Source: Actinomadura bangladeshensis (lineage in GTDB: Bacteria; Actinomycetota; Actinomycetes; Streptosporangiales; Streptosporangiaceae). From it: a DNA stretch of 42,005 bases. The stretch is taken from the NCBI RefSeq assembly GCF_004348335.1, contig NZ_SMJW01000038.1:1-42005 (forward strand), read 5' to 3'. Below the pieces are notes generated by a model. It made no database searches. It saw nothing but the letters and a program-made list of their open reading frames with translations, and had not been told where the DNA came from. Below, in pieces: positions 1-13,327 of the stretch. Positions within the stretch are counted from its first letter, which is position 1, and each line of letters begins with the position of its first letter. A program made the position numbers and the translations under genes.

Positions 1-273
1 CTGCTGGAACTCGGCGAGGTCTTCGACACCTGCCGGGTCACGGTCAACGGCCGCCGCCTCCCGCCGGTCTCCGTGCTCGTCCCGGTCGTGGACGTCGGCC
101 CCCACCTGCGGCGCGGCGCCAACACGATCGAGGTGGAGGTCGCCACGACGCTGAACAACCGGCTCCGCGTGTCCGACCCCGGCGTGTACGGCGGCGCGTC
201 CCGCCAGAACTACGGGCTGATCGGCCCGGTCCGCCTCGTCCCCTACGGGGAGGCGGCCGTCCGCACCCGCTGA
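1..273 (+). CDS. C-terminal end of a glycoside hydrolase-like protein (5' truncated)
   Basis: The reading frame is open from the first base and stops at TGA 271-273, so only the last 90 residues are present. They look like the closing beta-sandwich (GH2 sugar-binding/jelly-roll type) of large secreted or cytoplasmic glycosidases: a short strand with VTVNGR, then a DVGPHLRRGANTIEVEV segment, then NYGLIGPVRL before the end. In GH2-like and rhamnosidase-like enzymes this fold sits beside the catalytic barrel and contains the typical phrase 'G.N.I.V.V.T.L.NRL'. No catalytic residues are in view, so the substrate cannot be named. A strong hairpin 24 bases downstream probably ends the transcript. 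Confidence 0.6.
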   Translation: MLELGEVFDTCRVTVNGRRLPPVSVLVPVVDVGPHLRRGANTIEVEVATTLNNRLRVSDPGVYGGASRQNYGLIGPVRLVPYGEAAVRTR

Positions 274-296
274 CCCCCGGCCTTCTGGCCGAAGGA

Positions 297-330
297 GTGC
301 GGGAGGGCGTTGGCCCGCGCCCTCCCGCAC
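297..330 (+). terminator. Hairpin terminator after the glycosidase gene
   Basis: A perfect 13-bp inverted repeat (297-309 with 318-330, arm GTGCGGGAGGGCG) encloses an 8-base loop. There is no U-tract, as is common for actinomycete terminators. It lies 24 bases after the TGA of the glycosidase and ahead of the marR gene. Confidence 0.6.
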
Positions 331-404
331 CTCGAAACCCCCTCCTCCCGTACGCGCCCGTCGCCCGGCTTGCTCTTGGTCATGGAAATTGATAGTCAGG
401 GCTT

Positions 405-875
405 GTGACCAAAGTACGAGCGAACGCCGGCGCCGCGGCCCCCGACCTGGGCATGCTGGCGGGCCGGCTGATGCGGGCCCTGCAGGACGAGCTGTTCCAG
501 CGGCTGGCCGAGCAGGGCCACCCGGACGTCCGGCCGCGGCACGGCACCGTCCTCGCCTTCCTCGGCGCCGAGGGGCTGCGCGCGACCGAGCTGTCGGCCC
601 GGTCCGGCCAGCACAAGCAGATCATCGGCACGATCGTGGACGAGCTGGCCGCGCTCGGCTACGTCCGCCGCGAACCCGACCCCGACGACCGGCGCGCCAA
701 GCGGATCGTCCCGACCGAGCACGGCCTCGACGAGATCGCCAAGGCCCGCGCCATCCTCGCCGGCATCGAGGACCGGCACCGGCGCGCCCTCGGGGACGAG
801 GACTTCACCGCCTTCAAAGACGCCTTCCAGCGCATCGCCCGCGACCAGAGCGCCTGGCGCGACCACGGCGGGTGA
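405..875 (+). CDS. MarR-family transcriptional regulator
   Basis: A 156-residue protein of normal MarR length. The winged helix spans about residues 45-115: a recognition-helix region (LRATELSARSGQHKQIIGTI) is followed by the wing, with the family signature DPDDRRAKRI and then VPTEHG. MarR proteins are dimeric repressors that usually respond to phenolic or oxidative ligands. The GTG start at 405 follows the weak purine stretch AGTCAGG; no better start is in frame. The aldo/keto reductase gene begins 67 bases downstream on the same strand, so it is the natural candidate target, although I see no clear palindrome that would prove it. Confidence 0.85.
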   Translation: MTKVRANAGAAAPDLGMLAGRLMRALQDELFQRLAEQGHPDVRPRHGTVLAFLGAEGLRATELSARSGQHKQIIGTIVDELAALGYVRREPDPDDRRAKRIVPTEHGLDEIAKARAILAGIEDRHRRALGDEDFTAFKDAFQRIARDQSAWRDHGG

Positions 876-942
876 TGTTCGGCCGCCGCTCTGGCGGGCA
901 CCACCGCACGGCATGCACCATCACCGAGGGGGGACGGTCACC

Positions 943-1773
943 GTGACGGTACCGAAGGTCGACCTCATCGACGGCAACGCGATGCCGCAGCTGGGTTTCG
1001 GGGTGTTCCAGGTCGACGACGACGGGGCCGAACGCGCGGTGGAGGCGGCTCTGCGGAGCGGCTACCGCAGCATCGACACCGCGAGCGCCTACGGGAACGA
1101 GGAGGGCGTCGGGCGCGCGCTGCGCGCCTCGGGCCTGCCCCGCGACGAGCTGTTCGTCACCAGCAAGCTGCGGAACAGCGAGCAGGGCCACGACAACGCG
1201 CTGCGCGCCTGCGAGGCGAGCCTGTCCCGGCTCGGCCTCGACCGGCTGGACCTCTATCTGATCCACTGGCCGGCGCCGGGCCGCGGCCTCTACCTGGAGA
1301 CCTGGCGCGCGCTGGAGAAGCTCAAGGCGGACGGGCGGGTCCGCTCGATCGGCCTGTCGAACTTCACCGTGCAGACGCTGCGGCGGATCATCGGCGAGGC
1401 CGACGTCGTCCCGGTGGTCAACCAGATCGAGCTGCACCCCTACTTCCAGCAGGACGGGCTCCGCGCGTTCCACCGCGACCACGGCATCCGCACCGAGGCG
1501 TGGGCGCCGCTCGGGCAGGGGCACGGCCTGCTGGACGACCCCGCGCTCGCCCGCATCGCCGCGGCCCACGGCCGCACCCCGGCGCAGGTCGTGCTGCGCT
1601 GGCACCTGGAGATCGGCGACATCGTCATTCCGAAGTCGGTGACGCCGTCCCGCATCGCCGAGAACATCGACGTGTTCGGGTTCGAGCTGACCCCGGACGA
1701 CATGGCCGCGATCGGGGAGCTCGACAAGGGCATCCGCGTCGGCCCCGACCCGGCCGTCTTCGAAGCGGCCTAG
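943..1773 (+). CDS. Aldo/keto reductase (2,5-diketo-gluconate reductase type)
   Basis: This is a 276-residue NADPH-dependent oxidoreductase of the AKR5-like group, which reduces aldehydes and ketones. The catalytic tetrad is readable: Asp45 in the IDTA motif, Tyr50 in SAYGNE, Lys75 in VTSK and His108 in LIHWP. The cofactor loop near the C terminus (IVIPKSVTPSRIAENIDVF) carries the usual lysine and arginine. The frame stays open upstream to an ATG at 913, but I prefer GTG 943 because GAGGGGGGACGG stands just before it and the protein then begins TVPKVDLIDGNAMPQLGFG, as family members do. It follows a MarR gene on the same strand, which suggests stress- or substrate-responsive control. Confidence 0.9.
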   Translation: MTVPKVDLIDGNAMPQLGFGVFQVDDDGAERAVEAALRSGYRSIDTASAYGNEEGVGRALRASGLPRDELFVTSKLRNSEQGHDNALRACEASLSRLGLDRLDLYLIHWPAPGRGLYLETWRALEKLKADGRVRSIGLSNFTVQTLRRIIGEADVVPVVNQIELHPYFQQDGLRAFHRDHGIRTEAWAPLGQGHGLLDDPALARIAAAHGRTPAQVVLRWHLEIGDIVIPKSVTPSRIAENIDVFGFELTPDDMAAIGELDKGIRVGPDPAVFEAA

Positions 1774-1810
1774 TGCGCCGCCCCCGCCCGCCGTCCGCCC
1801 CGCCGCCACG

Positions 1811-1870
1811 TTGACCTGCGGCGTGTTGTTGTTATCCGGCGCCCCAAAACAACAACACGCCGCAGGTCAA
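1811..1870. terminator. Long perfect inverted repeat between convergent genes, probable bidirectional terminator
   Basis: Two 23-bp arms (1811-1833 and 1848-1870) are perfect reverse complements around a 14-base loop. The element lies 37 bases after the aldo/keto reductase stop. Its right arm contains the stop codon (TCA at 1867-1869) of the methyltransferase read from the other strand. Its place between converging genes fits termination in both directions. The inner part of the arms is GTTGTTGTT/AACAACAAC, which is unusual composition here. Confidence 0.75.
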
Positions 1871-2703
1871 CGGATTCGGGGGCGGCGCAGTTCGGCCGTG
1901 CCGACGAGGCCGGCGAAGCGCTCGCCGTCCGGGGCGGTGTCGCCCAGCCATTCGCGGGGGCCGGTGAGGCCCGGCGGCAGCAGTTCGAACCCGTCGAAGA
2001 AGCGGCGGATCTCGGCGCGCGGGCGGGCGCCGAGCCGCGCGCTCGCGCCCTCGTAGACCTGCTCGGCCCGCGCCATCTGCTCGGGGAAGGCGTCCGAGGC
2101 CAGGTGCGACAGGATCAGCCGGCTGCCGGGCGCCAGCACGTCCCGGTAGCGGGCGACCAGCGCGTGCGGGCCGTCGGCGTCGGCCACGAAGTGCAGCACC
2201 GACACCAGCAGCACCGCCACCGGCTCGGCGAAGTCGATCAGGTCGCGGACGGCGGGGTGGCCGAGCACGTCGTCCGGGCGGCGCAGGTCCGCCTCGGCGA
2301 ACCCCACGTTCGCGGTGCCCGCGAGGAGCGCCCGGCCGTGCGCGCAGACGACGGGGTCGTGGTCGACGTAGACGGTCCGGGCGTCCCGCCGGCCGGGCCG
2401 GGCCGCGCCCGCCGCGGCCTCGTGCACGTTCTCCCGCGTCGGCAGCCCCGAGCCCAGGTCGAGGAACTGGCGGACGCCGGCCCCGGCGGCGGCGCGCACC
2501 GCGGCCCGCAGGAACGCCCGGTTGAGGCGGACGCCGCGCACGACCCGCCCGTCGGAGATCTCCACGACGCGCTCGGCGGCCTCCCGGTCGGCGGCGAAGT
2601 TGTCCTTGCCGCCGAGCCAGTAGTCGTACATGCGCGCGACGTTGGGGGAGGCGGTGTCGAGGCCGGCGGCGGACCCGGCCGAGAAGTCGGTCACCCGGGT
2701 CAT
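1867..2703 (-). CDS. SAM-dependent methyltransferase, PF04672 (Methyltransf_19) family
   Basis: A 278-residue protein of the actinomycete PF04672 (former DUF574) family, whose substrates are mostly unknown. Family hallmarks are visible: PNVARMYDYWLGGKDNFAADR near the N terminus, the SAM-binding motif I FLDLGSGLPT, a YVDHDPVV stretch (motif II) and a late VLHFVAD segment. A GTG 30 bases upstream is in frame, but ATG 2703 is preferred: it follows GGTGGGACG, and the protein then starts MTRVTDFSAG. The gene converges on the aldo/keto reductase and its stop lies inside the long inverted repeat. A paralog lies at 23477-24292. Confidence 0.88.
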   Translation of the reverse strand: MTRVTDFSAGSAAGLDTASPNVARMYDYWLGGKDNFAADREAAERVVEISDGRVVRGVRLNRAFLRAAVRAAAGAGVRQFLDLGSGLPTRENVHEAAAGAARPGRRDARTVYVDHDPVVCAHGRALLAGTANVGFAEADLRRPDDVLGHPAVRDLIDFAEPVAVLLVSVLHFVADADGPHALVARYRDVLAPGSRLILSHLASDAFPEQMARAEQVYEGASARLGARPRAEIRRFFDGFELLPPGLTGPREWLGDTAPDGERFAGLVGTAELRRPRIR

Positions 2704-2786
2704 GATCGTCCCACCGGCGGCGGGCGGCAACACGAACGCCGAACCCGGTCACGTCACATGGCGTCGCCACACGTAACGTTCCGTGC

Positions 2787-3005
2787 ATGGGGGATGATCG
2801 GGGGAGCTGGACGGGCCCCGGCGGGCTGCGCGTGACGGCGGTGCGGCTGACGGGCGCGCACCGGGTCCTGGCGGACCGCGCGGGCGTCCACGGGGACGGG
2901 GCGTTCCTCGTGACGCGGCGCGGGGAGCTGGTCGGACGCGGCTACTACCCGTCGGTGGAGGAGCTGGCCGAGGTCGTCGACCTCGCCGAGCTGGAACCGG
3001 TGTGA
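2787..3005 (+). CDS. Small hypothetical protein, translationally coupled to ribokinase
   Basis: A 72-residue protein that I do not recognise. It has an acidic C-terminal helix (SVEELAEVVDLAELEPV) and a middle of short beta-like segments with RRGELVGRGYYPSVEELAE, a pattern seen in small actinomycete proteins of unknown function. The ATG at 2787 lies 83 bases from the divergent methyltransferase start. Its TGA (3003-3005) overlaps a GTG (3002-3004) that could start the ribokinase, so the two are probably read from one message. No signal peptide or membrane segment is visible. Confidence 0.6.
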   Translation: MGDDRGSWTGPGGLRVTAVRLTGAHRVLADRAGVHGDGAFLVTRRGELVGRGYYPSVEELAEVVDLAELEPV

Positions 3006-4003
3006 CCGGGCCGCTTGCGGAACCGGCCGCCGCGCGTGTAGTGGGTGGGACCGTGGGTGAGCGCTGGGACGTCGTCGTGGTCGGGTCGGTCAACGCGGAT
3101 CTGGTGGTCGGTGTCGACCGGCGGCCCGCGCCGGGGGAGACCGTCCTCGGCTCCGACCTCGCCGTGCACCCGGGCGGCAAGGGCGCCAACCAGGCGGTCG
3201 CGGCCGCGCGGCTCGGCGGCCGGACCGGGATCGTCGGGCGGATCGGCGACGACGGGCACGGCGCGCTGCTGCGCGACGCGCTCGCCGCGGCCGGCGTGGA
3301 ACTCGCGCACCTGGCCGTCACGCCCGGCGTGCCGACCGGCGTCGCGCTGATCACGGTCGGCCCGGACGGCGACAACAGCATCATCGTCTCGCCCGGTGCC
3401 AACGCCCGGCTCGGCCCGGACGACGTCGCCGCCGCCCGCACGATGATCGCCGGGGCGGCCGTGGTGTCGTTCCAGCTGGAGGTGCCGCTGCCCGCCGTGG
3501 AGGCCGCCGCCCGCGCCGCGGCCGACGCAGGCGGGCGCGTCGTCCTCAACCTGTCGCCGCCCGCGCCGGTCCCGGACGGCCTGCTCGCCCTCTGCGACCC
3601 CCTGGTCGTCAACGAGCACGAGGCCGCGTTCCTCCTGGAGGGCGGCGGCGACCCCCGCGACATGGCGGCCGCGCTCGCCGGGGCCGGGCCCCGGTCCGTC
3701 GTCGTCACGCTCGGCGCCGACGGCGCCGTGGTCGCCGACGGAGACGGCACCGCGGCGATCCCGTCCCCGGAGACCGGCGCCGTCGACACGACCGGCGCCG
3801 GCGACGCCTTCACCGCCGCGCTGTGCCTGCGCATCGCCCGCGGCGACGCGCTGCGCGACGCCGCCCGGTACGCGGCCCGGGCGGGTGCCGCGGCCGTCCG
3901 CGGGCGCGGCGCGCAGAGCTCCTTCCCGGCCCCGGACGAGCTTCCGGACGAGCTTTCGGACGAGCTTCCGGACGAGCTTCCGGACGGGCCTCCCGGAGGC
4001 TAG
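3002..4003 (+). CDS. rbsK: Ribokinase (PfkB family sugar kinase)
   Basis: This enzyme phosphorylates D-ribose at O5 with ATP, feeding the pentose phosphate pathway. PfkB signature 1 appears as HPGGKGANQAVAAARLGG (residues about 56-73) and signature 2 as DTTGAGDAF (262-270), with Asp268 the catalytic base. The GTG at 3002 overlaps the previous stop; a second in-frame GTG at 3053 would give 316 residues starting just before the first strand (WDVVVVGSVNADL) and is also plausible. The last 20 residues are an odd tail made by a 12-bp tandem repeat (PDEL-PDEL-SDEL-PDEL-PDGP). Other PfkB sugar kinases cannot be excluded, but GSVNADL fits ribokinase best. Confidence 0.85.
   Translation: MTGPLAEPAAARVVGGTVGERWDVVVVGSVNADLVVGVDRRPAPGETVLGSDLAVHPGGKGANQAVAAARLGGRTGIVGRIGDDGHGALLRDALAAAGVELAHLAVTPGVPTGVALITVGPDGDNSIIVSPGANARLGPDDVAAARTMIAGAAVVSFQLEVPLPAVEAAARAAADAGGRVVLNLSPPAPVPDGLLALCDPLVVNEHEAAFLLEGGGDPRDMAAALAGAGPRSVVVTLGADGAVVADGDGTAAIPSPETGAVDTTGAGDAFTAALCLRIARGDALRDAARYAARAGAAAVRGRGAQSSFPAPDELPDELSDELPDELPDGPPGG
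3932..3991 (+). repeat. Five 12-bp tandem repeats at the 3' end of the ribokinase gene
   Basis: The unit CCGGACGAGCTT occurs at 3932, 3944 and 3968 exactly. One-base (TCGG) and three-base variants occur at 3956 and 3980. The repeat is in frame and encodes the acidic four-residue unit PDEL, extending the kinase beyond the normal fold. It probably arose by replication slippage. Confidence 0.9.
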
Positions 4004-4428
4004 CGGCTGGTGCGGGCGCGCAGCCGGTACAGCTCGTCGGCGACGTCGTGGACGTCGGCGCCGAGGTCGAACGCGCTGAGCAGGTGCAGGTCGTCGGTGG
4101 TCTCGATCTCCAGCATCCGGGTGTTCAGCAGGAGCCGGCGCCGCTCGTCCACCCGGATCGCCGTCACCTCATCCCAGGCGATGCCGCGGTGCCCCGCGTA
4201 ACCGGACACGACCGTGAGCCCGTCCCCGTCGGCGGCGAGCCGGACCGGGGCGACCAGGTCGCGCAGTGCGAGCGCGTTCAGCCCGATCGCCGCGGCGGCC
4301 GCGAGGAACAGGAACTGGGGGTCGTGGCTGTAGAGGACGATGAGCGCCGTCACGGCCGCCGCGGCGGCGCACTTGACCGCCACGTGACCTGGCGGTACGC
4401 GCCATCGCCGCTGTGATCCCGGGTCCAT
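4000..4428 (-). CDS. PH-domain-like membrane protein (hypothetical)
   Basis: A 142-residue protein with a short basic N terminus, two membrane segments (about residues 16-35 and 38-55) and a cytoplasmic C-terminal half rich in beta strands. That half ([30 protein letters not shown]) resembles the bacterial PH domains of small actinomycete membrane proteins. The function of that group is unknown. The open frame runs further upstream, but ATG 4428 matches the start of this architecture and follows GGTGGCGGGC. Its TAG stop shares the palindrome CTAG (4000-4003) with the TAG of the convergent ribokinase gene. Confidence 0.7.
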   Translation of the reverse strand: MDPGSQRRWRVPPGHVAVKCAAAAAVTALIVLYSHDPQFLFLAAAAAIGLNALALRDLVAPVRLAADGDGLTVVSGYAGHRGIAWDEVTAIRVDERRRLLLNTRMLEIETTDDLHLLSAFDLGADVHDVADELYRLRARTSR

Positions 4429-4503
4429 GCCCGCCACCGTAGCCGGAACCGGCGCCGAACGGCGCCCGTACGCCGCCGGGGGCCGTCCGGTAGCGTCACG
4501 CAC

Positions 4504-5433
4504 ATGCGACTCGGCGTGCTGGACGTGGGCTCGAACACCGTGCACCTGCTGGTGGTCGACGCCCACCGGGGGGCGCGGCCCCTGCCCGCGTACTCCCACA
4601 AGGCCGAGCTCCGGCTCGCCACCCACCTCGACGACTCCGACCGCATGTCGGAGGAGGGCGAGACGCTGCTGCGCGACTTCGTCGACGAGGCGCTGCGGGT
4701 CGCCGAGGACAAGGGCGTGGAGGACCTGGTCGCCTTCGCGACCTCCGCGGTCCGCGACGCCGCCAACGGCGAGGAGGTCCTCGCCCGCATCCGGGACGGC
4801 CGCTCGATCGACATCCGCGCGCTGTCCGGCGAGGAGGAGGCCCGGCTGACGTTCCTCGCCGTCCGCCGCTGGTTCGGCTGGTCGTCGGGGCGGCTGCTCG
4901 TCGTGGACATCGGCGGCGGCTCGCTGGAGATCGCGTCCGGCATCGACGAGGAGCCGGACGTGGCGATCTCGCTGCCGCTCGGCGCGGGCCGGCTCACCCG
5001 CGACCGGTTCAGCGCCGACCCGCCGCCGCCCGAGGAGATCCGCGACCTGCGCCGGCACGTCCGGGCGGAGATCGCGCGGCACGTCGGGGACGTCGCCCGC
5101 TACGGGCCCGCCGACCACGCGGTGGCCACGTCCAAGACGTTCAAGCAGCTCGCCCGGATCGCGGGCGCCGCGGCGACCGCCGAGGGGCCGTACCAGCGCC
5201 GCACCCTCGCCGACACCGACGTCACCGACTGGGCGGAGAAGCTCGCGCCGATGCCGTCCGCGGAGCGCGCCGAGCTGCCCGGCGTGTCGGAGAGCCGCGC
5301 CCAGCAGCTGCTCGCGGGCGCGATCGTCGCGGACGCCGCGATGGACCTGTTCGAGCTCACCGAGCTGGAGATCTGCCCGTGGGCGCTGCGCGAGGGCGTC
5401 ATCCTGCGCCGCCTCGACATGATCACCGGCTAA
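4504..5433 (+). CDS. ppx: Exopolyphosphatase / pppGpp phosphohydrolase, Ppx/GppA family
   Basis: A 309-residue protein of the short actinobacterial Ppx type, which lacks the HD domain of the longer enzymes. It removes terminal phosphate from polyphosphate and may also act on pppGpp. The ASKHA fold is clear: the phosphate-1 loop is [14 protein letters not shown] (residues 6-19), the catalytic glutamate region is [11 protein letters not shown] (107-117) and the phosphate-2 loop is [12 protein letters not shown] (133-144). The ATG at 4504 fits because the conserved N terminus [12 protein letters not shown] starts there. It diverges from the PH-domain gene and converges on the kinase gene with only 18 bases between the stops. 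Confidence 0.9.
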   Translation: MRLGVLDVGSNTVHLLVVDAHRGARPLPAYSHKAELRLATHLDDSDRMSEEGETLLRDFVDEALRVAEDKGVEDLVAFATSAVRDAANGEEVLARIRDGRSIDIRALSGEEEARLTFLAVRRWFGWSSGRLLVVDIGGGSLEIASGIDEEPDVAISLPLGAGRLTRDRFSADPPPPEEIRDLRRHVRAEIARHVGDVARYGPADHAVATSKTFKQLARIAGAAATAEGPYQRRTLADTDVTDWAEKLAPMPSAERAELPGVSESRAQQLLAGAIVADAAMDLFELTELEICPWALREGVILRRLDMITG

Positions 5434-5451
5434 CGGCCGCGCACCCCCAGG

Positions 5452-7524
<2,073 letters not shown>

Positions 7525-7638
7525 GGTGATCACCTTTTCCCCGCGAGCCGCGTCTTGGCGGCCGCCTCCACGGCGGCACGCGGCTCCGACTTTTCCTTAC
7601 GATGACAGAGGGCGGCCCCAGGTTCTAGCGTCCGCGGA

Positions 7639-10903
<3,265 letters not shown>

Positions 10904-10911
<8 letters not shown>

Positions 10912-12415
10912 AGACGGCCTCGACGTGCCACCGGCCGCCCTCGACGGCGAGCAGGTAGGCGGCGCCGCCTTCGGTGGCGACCTGGAAACGCGCGCGGCGC
11001 CGGGACGTGTCCGCGTCCCACCAGCGCTCGTCGGCGGGCCACGGGCCCGTCCAGCCGGTCACGGCGGCGGGCCGCCCGCGGACCACGAGCGTCGCGGGCG
11101 GCGCCGACACCTCGCACCGCGCCGACACGGCCACCGCCTCGCCGGACGCGTCGACCAGCTCCGCCGGCGACGGCGACGCGGGGACGACGGCCGGCGCGGG
11201 ACCCGTCACGCGTCCCGGCCACGGCCCTTCGGGCAGGCCCGAGGGAGCCAGGTCGCCGACCGGCACCCGGACGATCCGCTCACCCGGCCCGCGGCCGCCC
11301 ACGAGCACCGGCCGGGTGATCCCCCGGTGCCCGAGCAGCGCCTGGACGCGGTCGGCGGCCCGCGTGATCCGGTCGGTGACGGCCGTCCGGCCCCACAGCG
11401 CCTCCTGGCGGCCCTCGTCCGGGACGATCTGGTCGGGCGCCAGCTCCACCCACGTGACACCGCCCCAGACGTCCTCGGCACTGCCTCCCTGCCAGGCCGA
11501 CAGCTGCCAGCGCACCCGTTCGGCGACGGCCAGCGCAGACAGCCCCTCGTGCCGCCACAGCCGCCGCAGCACGTGCCCGTCGGCGAACCCGACCGCGACC
11601 TCCAGCCGGACGCAGGCCAGCCCGTCCGACGCGAGCCCCTCGTGCAGTTCGCCCGCGAGCCGCTTCGCCGCGAACACCACCCGCTCGGCCTGCTCGGCGG
11701 GCGGGTCGAAGTCGCCGCGCACCGACAGGTCCGCCGCGCCCCGGACGGGCGCGAGCGGGCGCGGCTCCTCGCCGCGCGCCAGCCGGTGCGCGAGCGCGCC
11801 GTCCGCCCCGAACCGGCCGGCGACGTGCCCGGACGGCAGGGCCGCGAAGTCGCCGAGCGTCCTGATCCCGAGCCGCCGCAGCAGGTCGGCCAGCTCCGGA
11901 CGATCGAGCACCGGCAGCGGATAGGGCGCGAGGAACGCCGCCGCGCCGCCCTCCGGGACCACGACGCCGCCGTCCCCGGCCCGCGCCGCCAGCTCCGCGG
12001 CGAACAGCCCGTCCGCGACGCCGGACCCGCAGTCGTGCCCCGCCTCCACCACCGTGTCCTGCACCAGGACGCGCAGCGCCTCCTCGCCGCCGTAGAAGCG
12101 GGCCGGTCCGCGCGCCGCGATCGCGCACAGCCCAGGCCGCACCACCTCCACGCGGGGCGCCAGCTCCGCGACCGCCGCCACGACCTCCTCGAACAGCCGT
12201 CCTTCGGCGTCCGGCTCCCGGTCCCGGACGACCAGCTCGGGGCAGCGCCGCTGCGCGTCCCGGAGCCGCTGCCCGCGCCGCACCCCCGCCGCGCGCGCCG
12301 CCGCCGAGCACGCCGCGATCCGGCCCTGCGCGACCGCGGCCCCGGCCGTCGCCGCGTCGATCCCGACGGCGGTGACCGGCCAGTCCGGGCACCACACGAC
12401 CAGCACCCGCGTCAC
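10904..12415 (-). CDS. imuB: ImuB, catalytically dead Y-family polymerase-like adaptor of the mutasome
   Basis: A 503-residue protein related to Y-family polymerases. ImuB proteins lack polymerase activity and link DnaE2 to the sliding clamp. Here the N terminus reads VLVVWCPDWPVTAVGID where active enzymes have the acidic D-x-D-x-F-F motif, so the metal-binding centre is missing. Little-finger and helix-hairpin-helix-like parts follow (LADLLRRLGIRTLGDFAALP, about 176-195). A likely clamp-binding motif QEALWG occurs at 337-342, the place and form expected from mycobacterial ImuB. The GTG start at 12415 follows AAGGAGGGG and overlaps the imuA stop as GTGA; the 3' end overlaps dnaE2. Confidence 0.92.
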
Positions 12416-13179
12416 GCGATCCCCTCCTTCGCCGCCGCCCGCACCAGCGGCGGCACACCGGACGGCCGGGGATGGACGGGCCCGCCGGCCGACACGAGCT
12501 CCAGGGGGCGGCGCACGGTCTCGTCCGGCCTGACCGTGCCGTCGGGGGCGGGGAGCCACAGGCGGGCGCTGCGGCCGGCGCCGGGCGCGTCGCGGCCCTC
12601 GGCGGTGACCTGGACGCGGCGGCCGGTCAGCCGCCCGTGGCCGTCGCCGAGACCGTCCCAGGCGGCCTCGTCCAGCCGCAGGCGGAGCCGGGTGCCCGGC
12701 CAGTCGCGGGCGAACGCGCCGGTCAGCGCCAGGACGCAGCCGTGCCTGCGGGCCAGCGCCGACAGCCGCCGGACGGCCGCCGCCCCCGGCCGCTCCGGCG
12801 GGCGCAGCAGGATCAGCTCGACGGCCTCCGCGAGGGCGGCGACCACGTCCGGCCACCGGTCGCCCGGGTCGTCGACGAGGAGCAGCCGCTCCGGGGCGGC
12901 GCCCATCCCGGCGGCGGCGAGCACGCCGAAGTCCGGGACGCCGACGACGCCGCACCAGCCGCCGGTGCCGTCCTCGCCGCCGTGCCGGGACACGCCCGCC
13001 ACGAGCGCGAGGCCGAGGGACGCGGCGCCGAGCCCGACGACCGAGCCGGGCCGCAGCCCGCCGCCGGGCAGCACGGAGCGCAGCGCGGGCAGCACGGGTA
13101 CGGTCTCCCCGGTGTGCGGCGACCGGAGCGGTGCCGTGTCCAGCACCGCCGAGAGGTCCCGCAGCGCGGCCTCCGGCAC
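12412..13179 (-). CDS. imuA: ImuA (ImuA'-type), RecA-like mutasome protein
   Basis: A 255-residue protein at the head of the imuA-imuB-dnaE2 operon. It resembles the RecA core only weakly, as actinobacterial ImuA' does: RSVLPGGGLRPGSVVGLGAASLGLAL (residues 34-59) sits where RecA has its P-loop, but the Gly-Lys-Thr is replaced by Ala-Ser-Leu, so ATP binding is doubtful. A Walker-B-like strand follows (AVELILLRPP). The frame is open far upstream; GTG 13179 is chosen because GAGAGGAGGACGAGA lies just before it and because the promoter and LexA box lie directly upstream. Its TGA overlaps the imuB GTG by four bases. Confidence 0.88.
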   Translation of the reverse strand: MPEAALRDLSAVLDTAPLRSPHTGETVPVLPALRSVLPGGGLRPGSVVGLGAASLGLALVAGVSRHGGEDGTGGWCGVVGVPDFGVLAAAGMGAAPERLLLVDDPGDRWPDVVAALAEAVELILLRPPERPGAAAVRRLSALARRHGCVLALTGAFARDWPGTRLRLRLDEAAWDGLGDGHGRLTGRRVQVTAEGRDAPGAGRSARLWLPAPDGTVRPDETVRRPLELVSAGGPVHPRPSGVPPLVRAAAKEGIA

Positions 13180-13213
13180 TCTCGTCCTCCTCTCGAACGC
13201 CCCCTGCACAATT

Positions 13214-13239
13214 TCGAACACAAGTTCGACTTCTGTCAA
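13214..13239 (-). promoter_or_regulatory. LexA-controlled SOS promoter of imuA-imuB-dnaE2
   Basis: On the minus strand a perfect -35 hexamer TTGACA (13239-13234) is followed four bases later by TCGAACTTGTGTTCGA (13229-13214). This matches the actinobacterial LexA consensus TCGAAC-N4-GTTCGA at every fixed position. The -10 hexamer is less clear (around GAAATT). The box ends 34 bases before the imuA GTG, so bound LexA would cover the promoter. DNA damage should therefore induce all three genes. Confidence 0.92.
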
Positions 13240-13327
13240 GTTGTCGCAGGTCACGCAGCGGAGTCGCAGCGGGTGGAACGCCCGATGGCGTGGGGGTTCG
13301 AGGGATTTTGCGGGCATTATGGGACGC

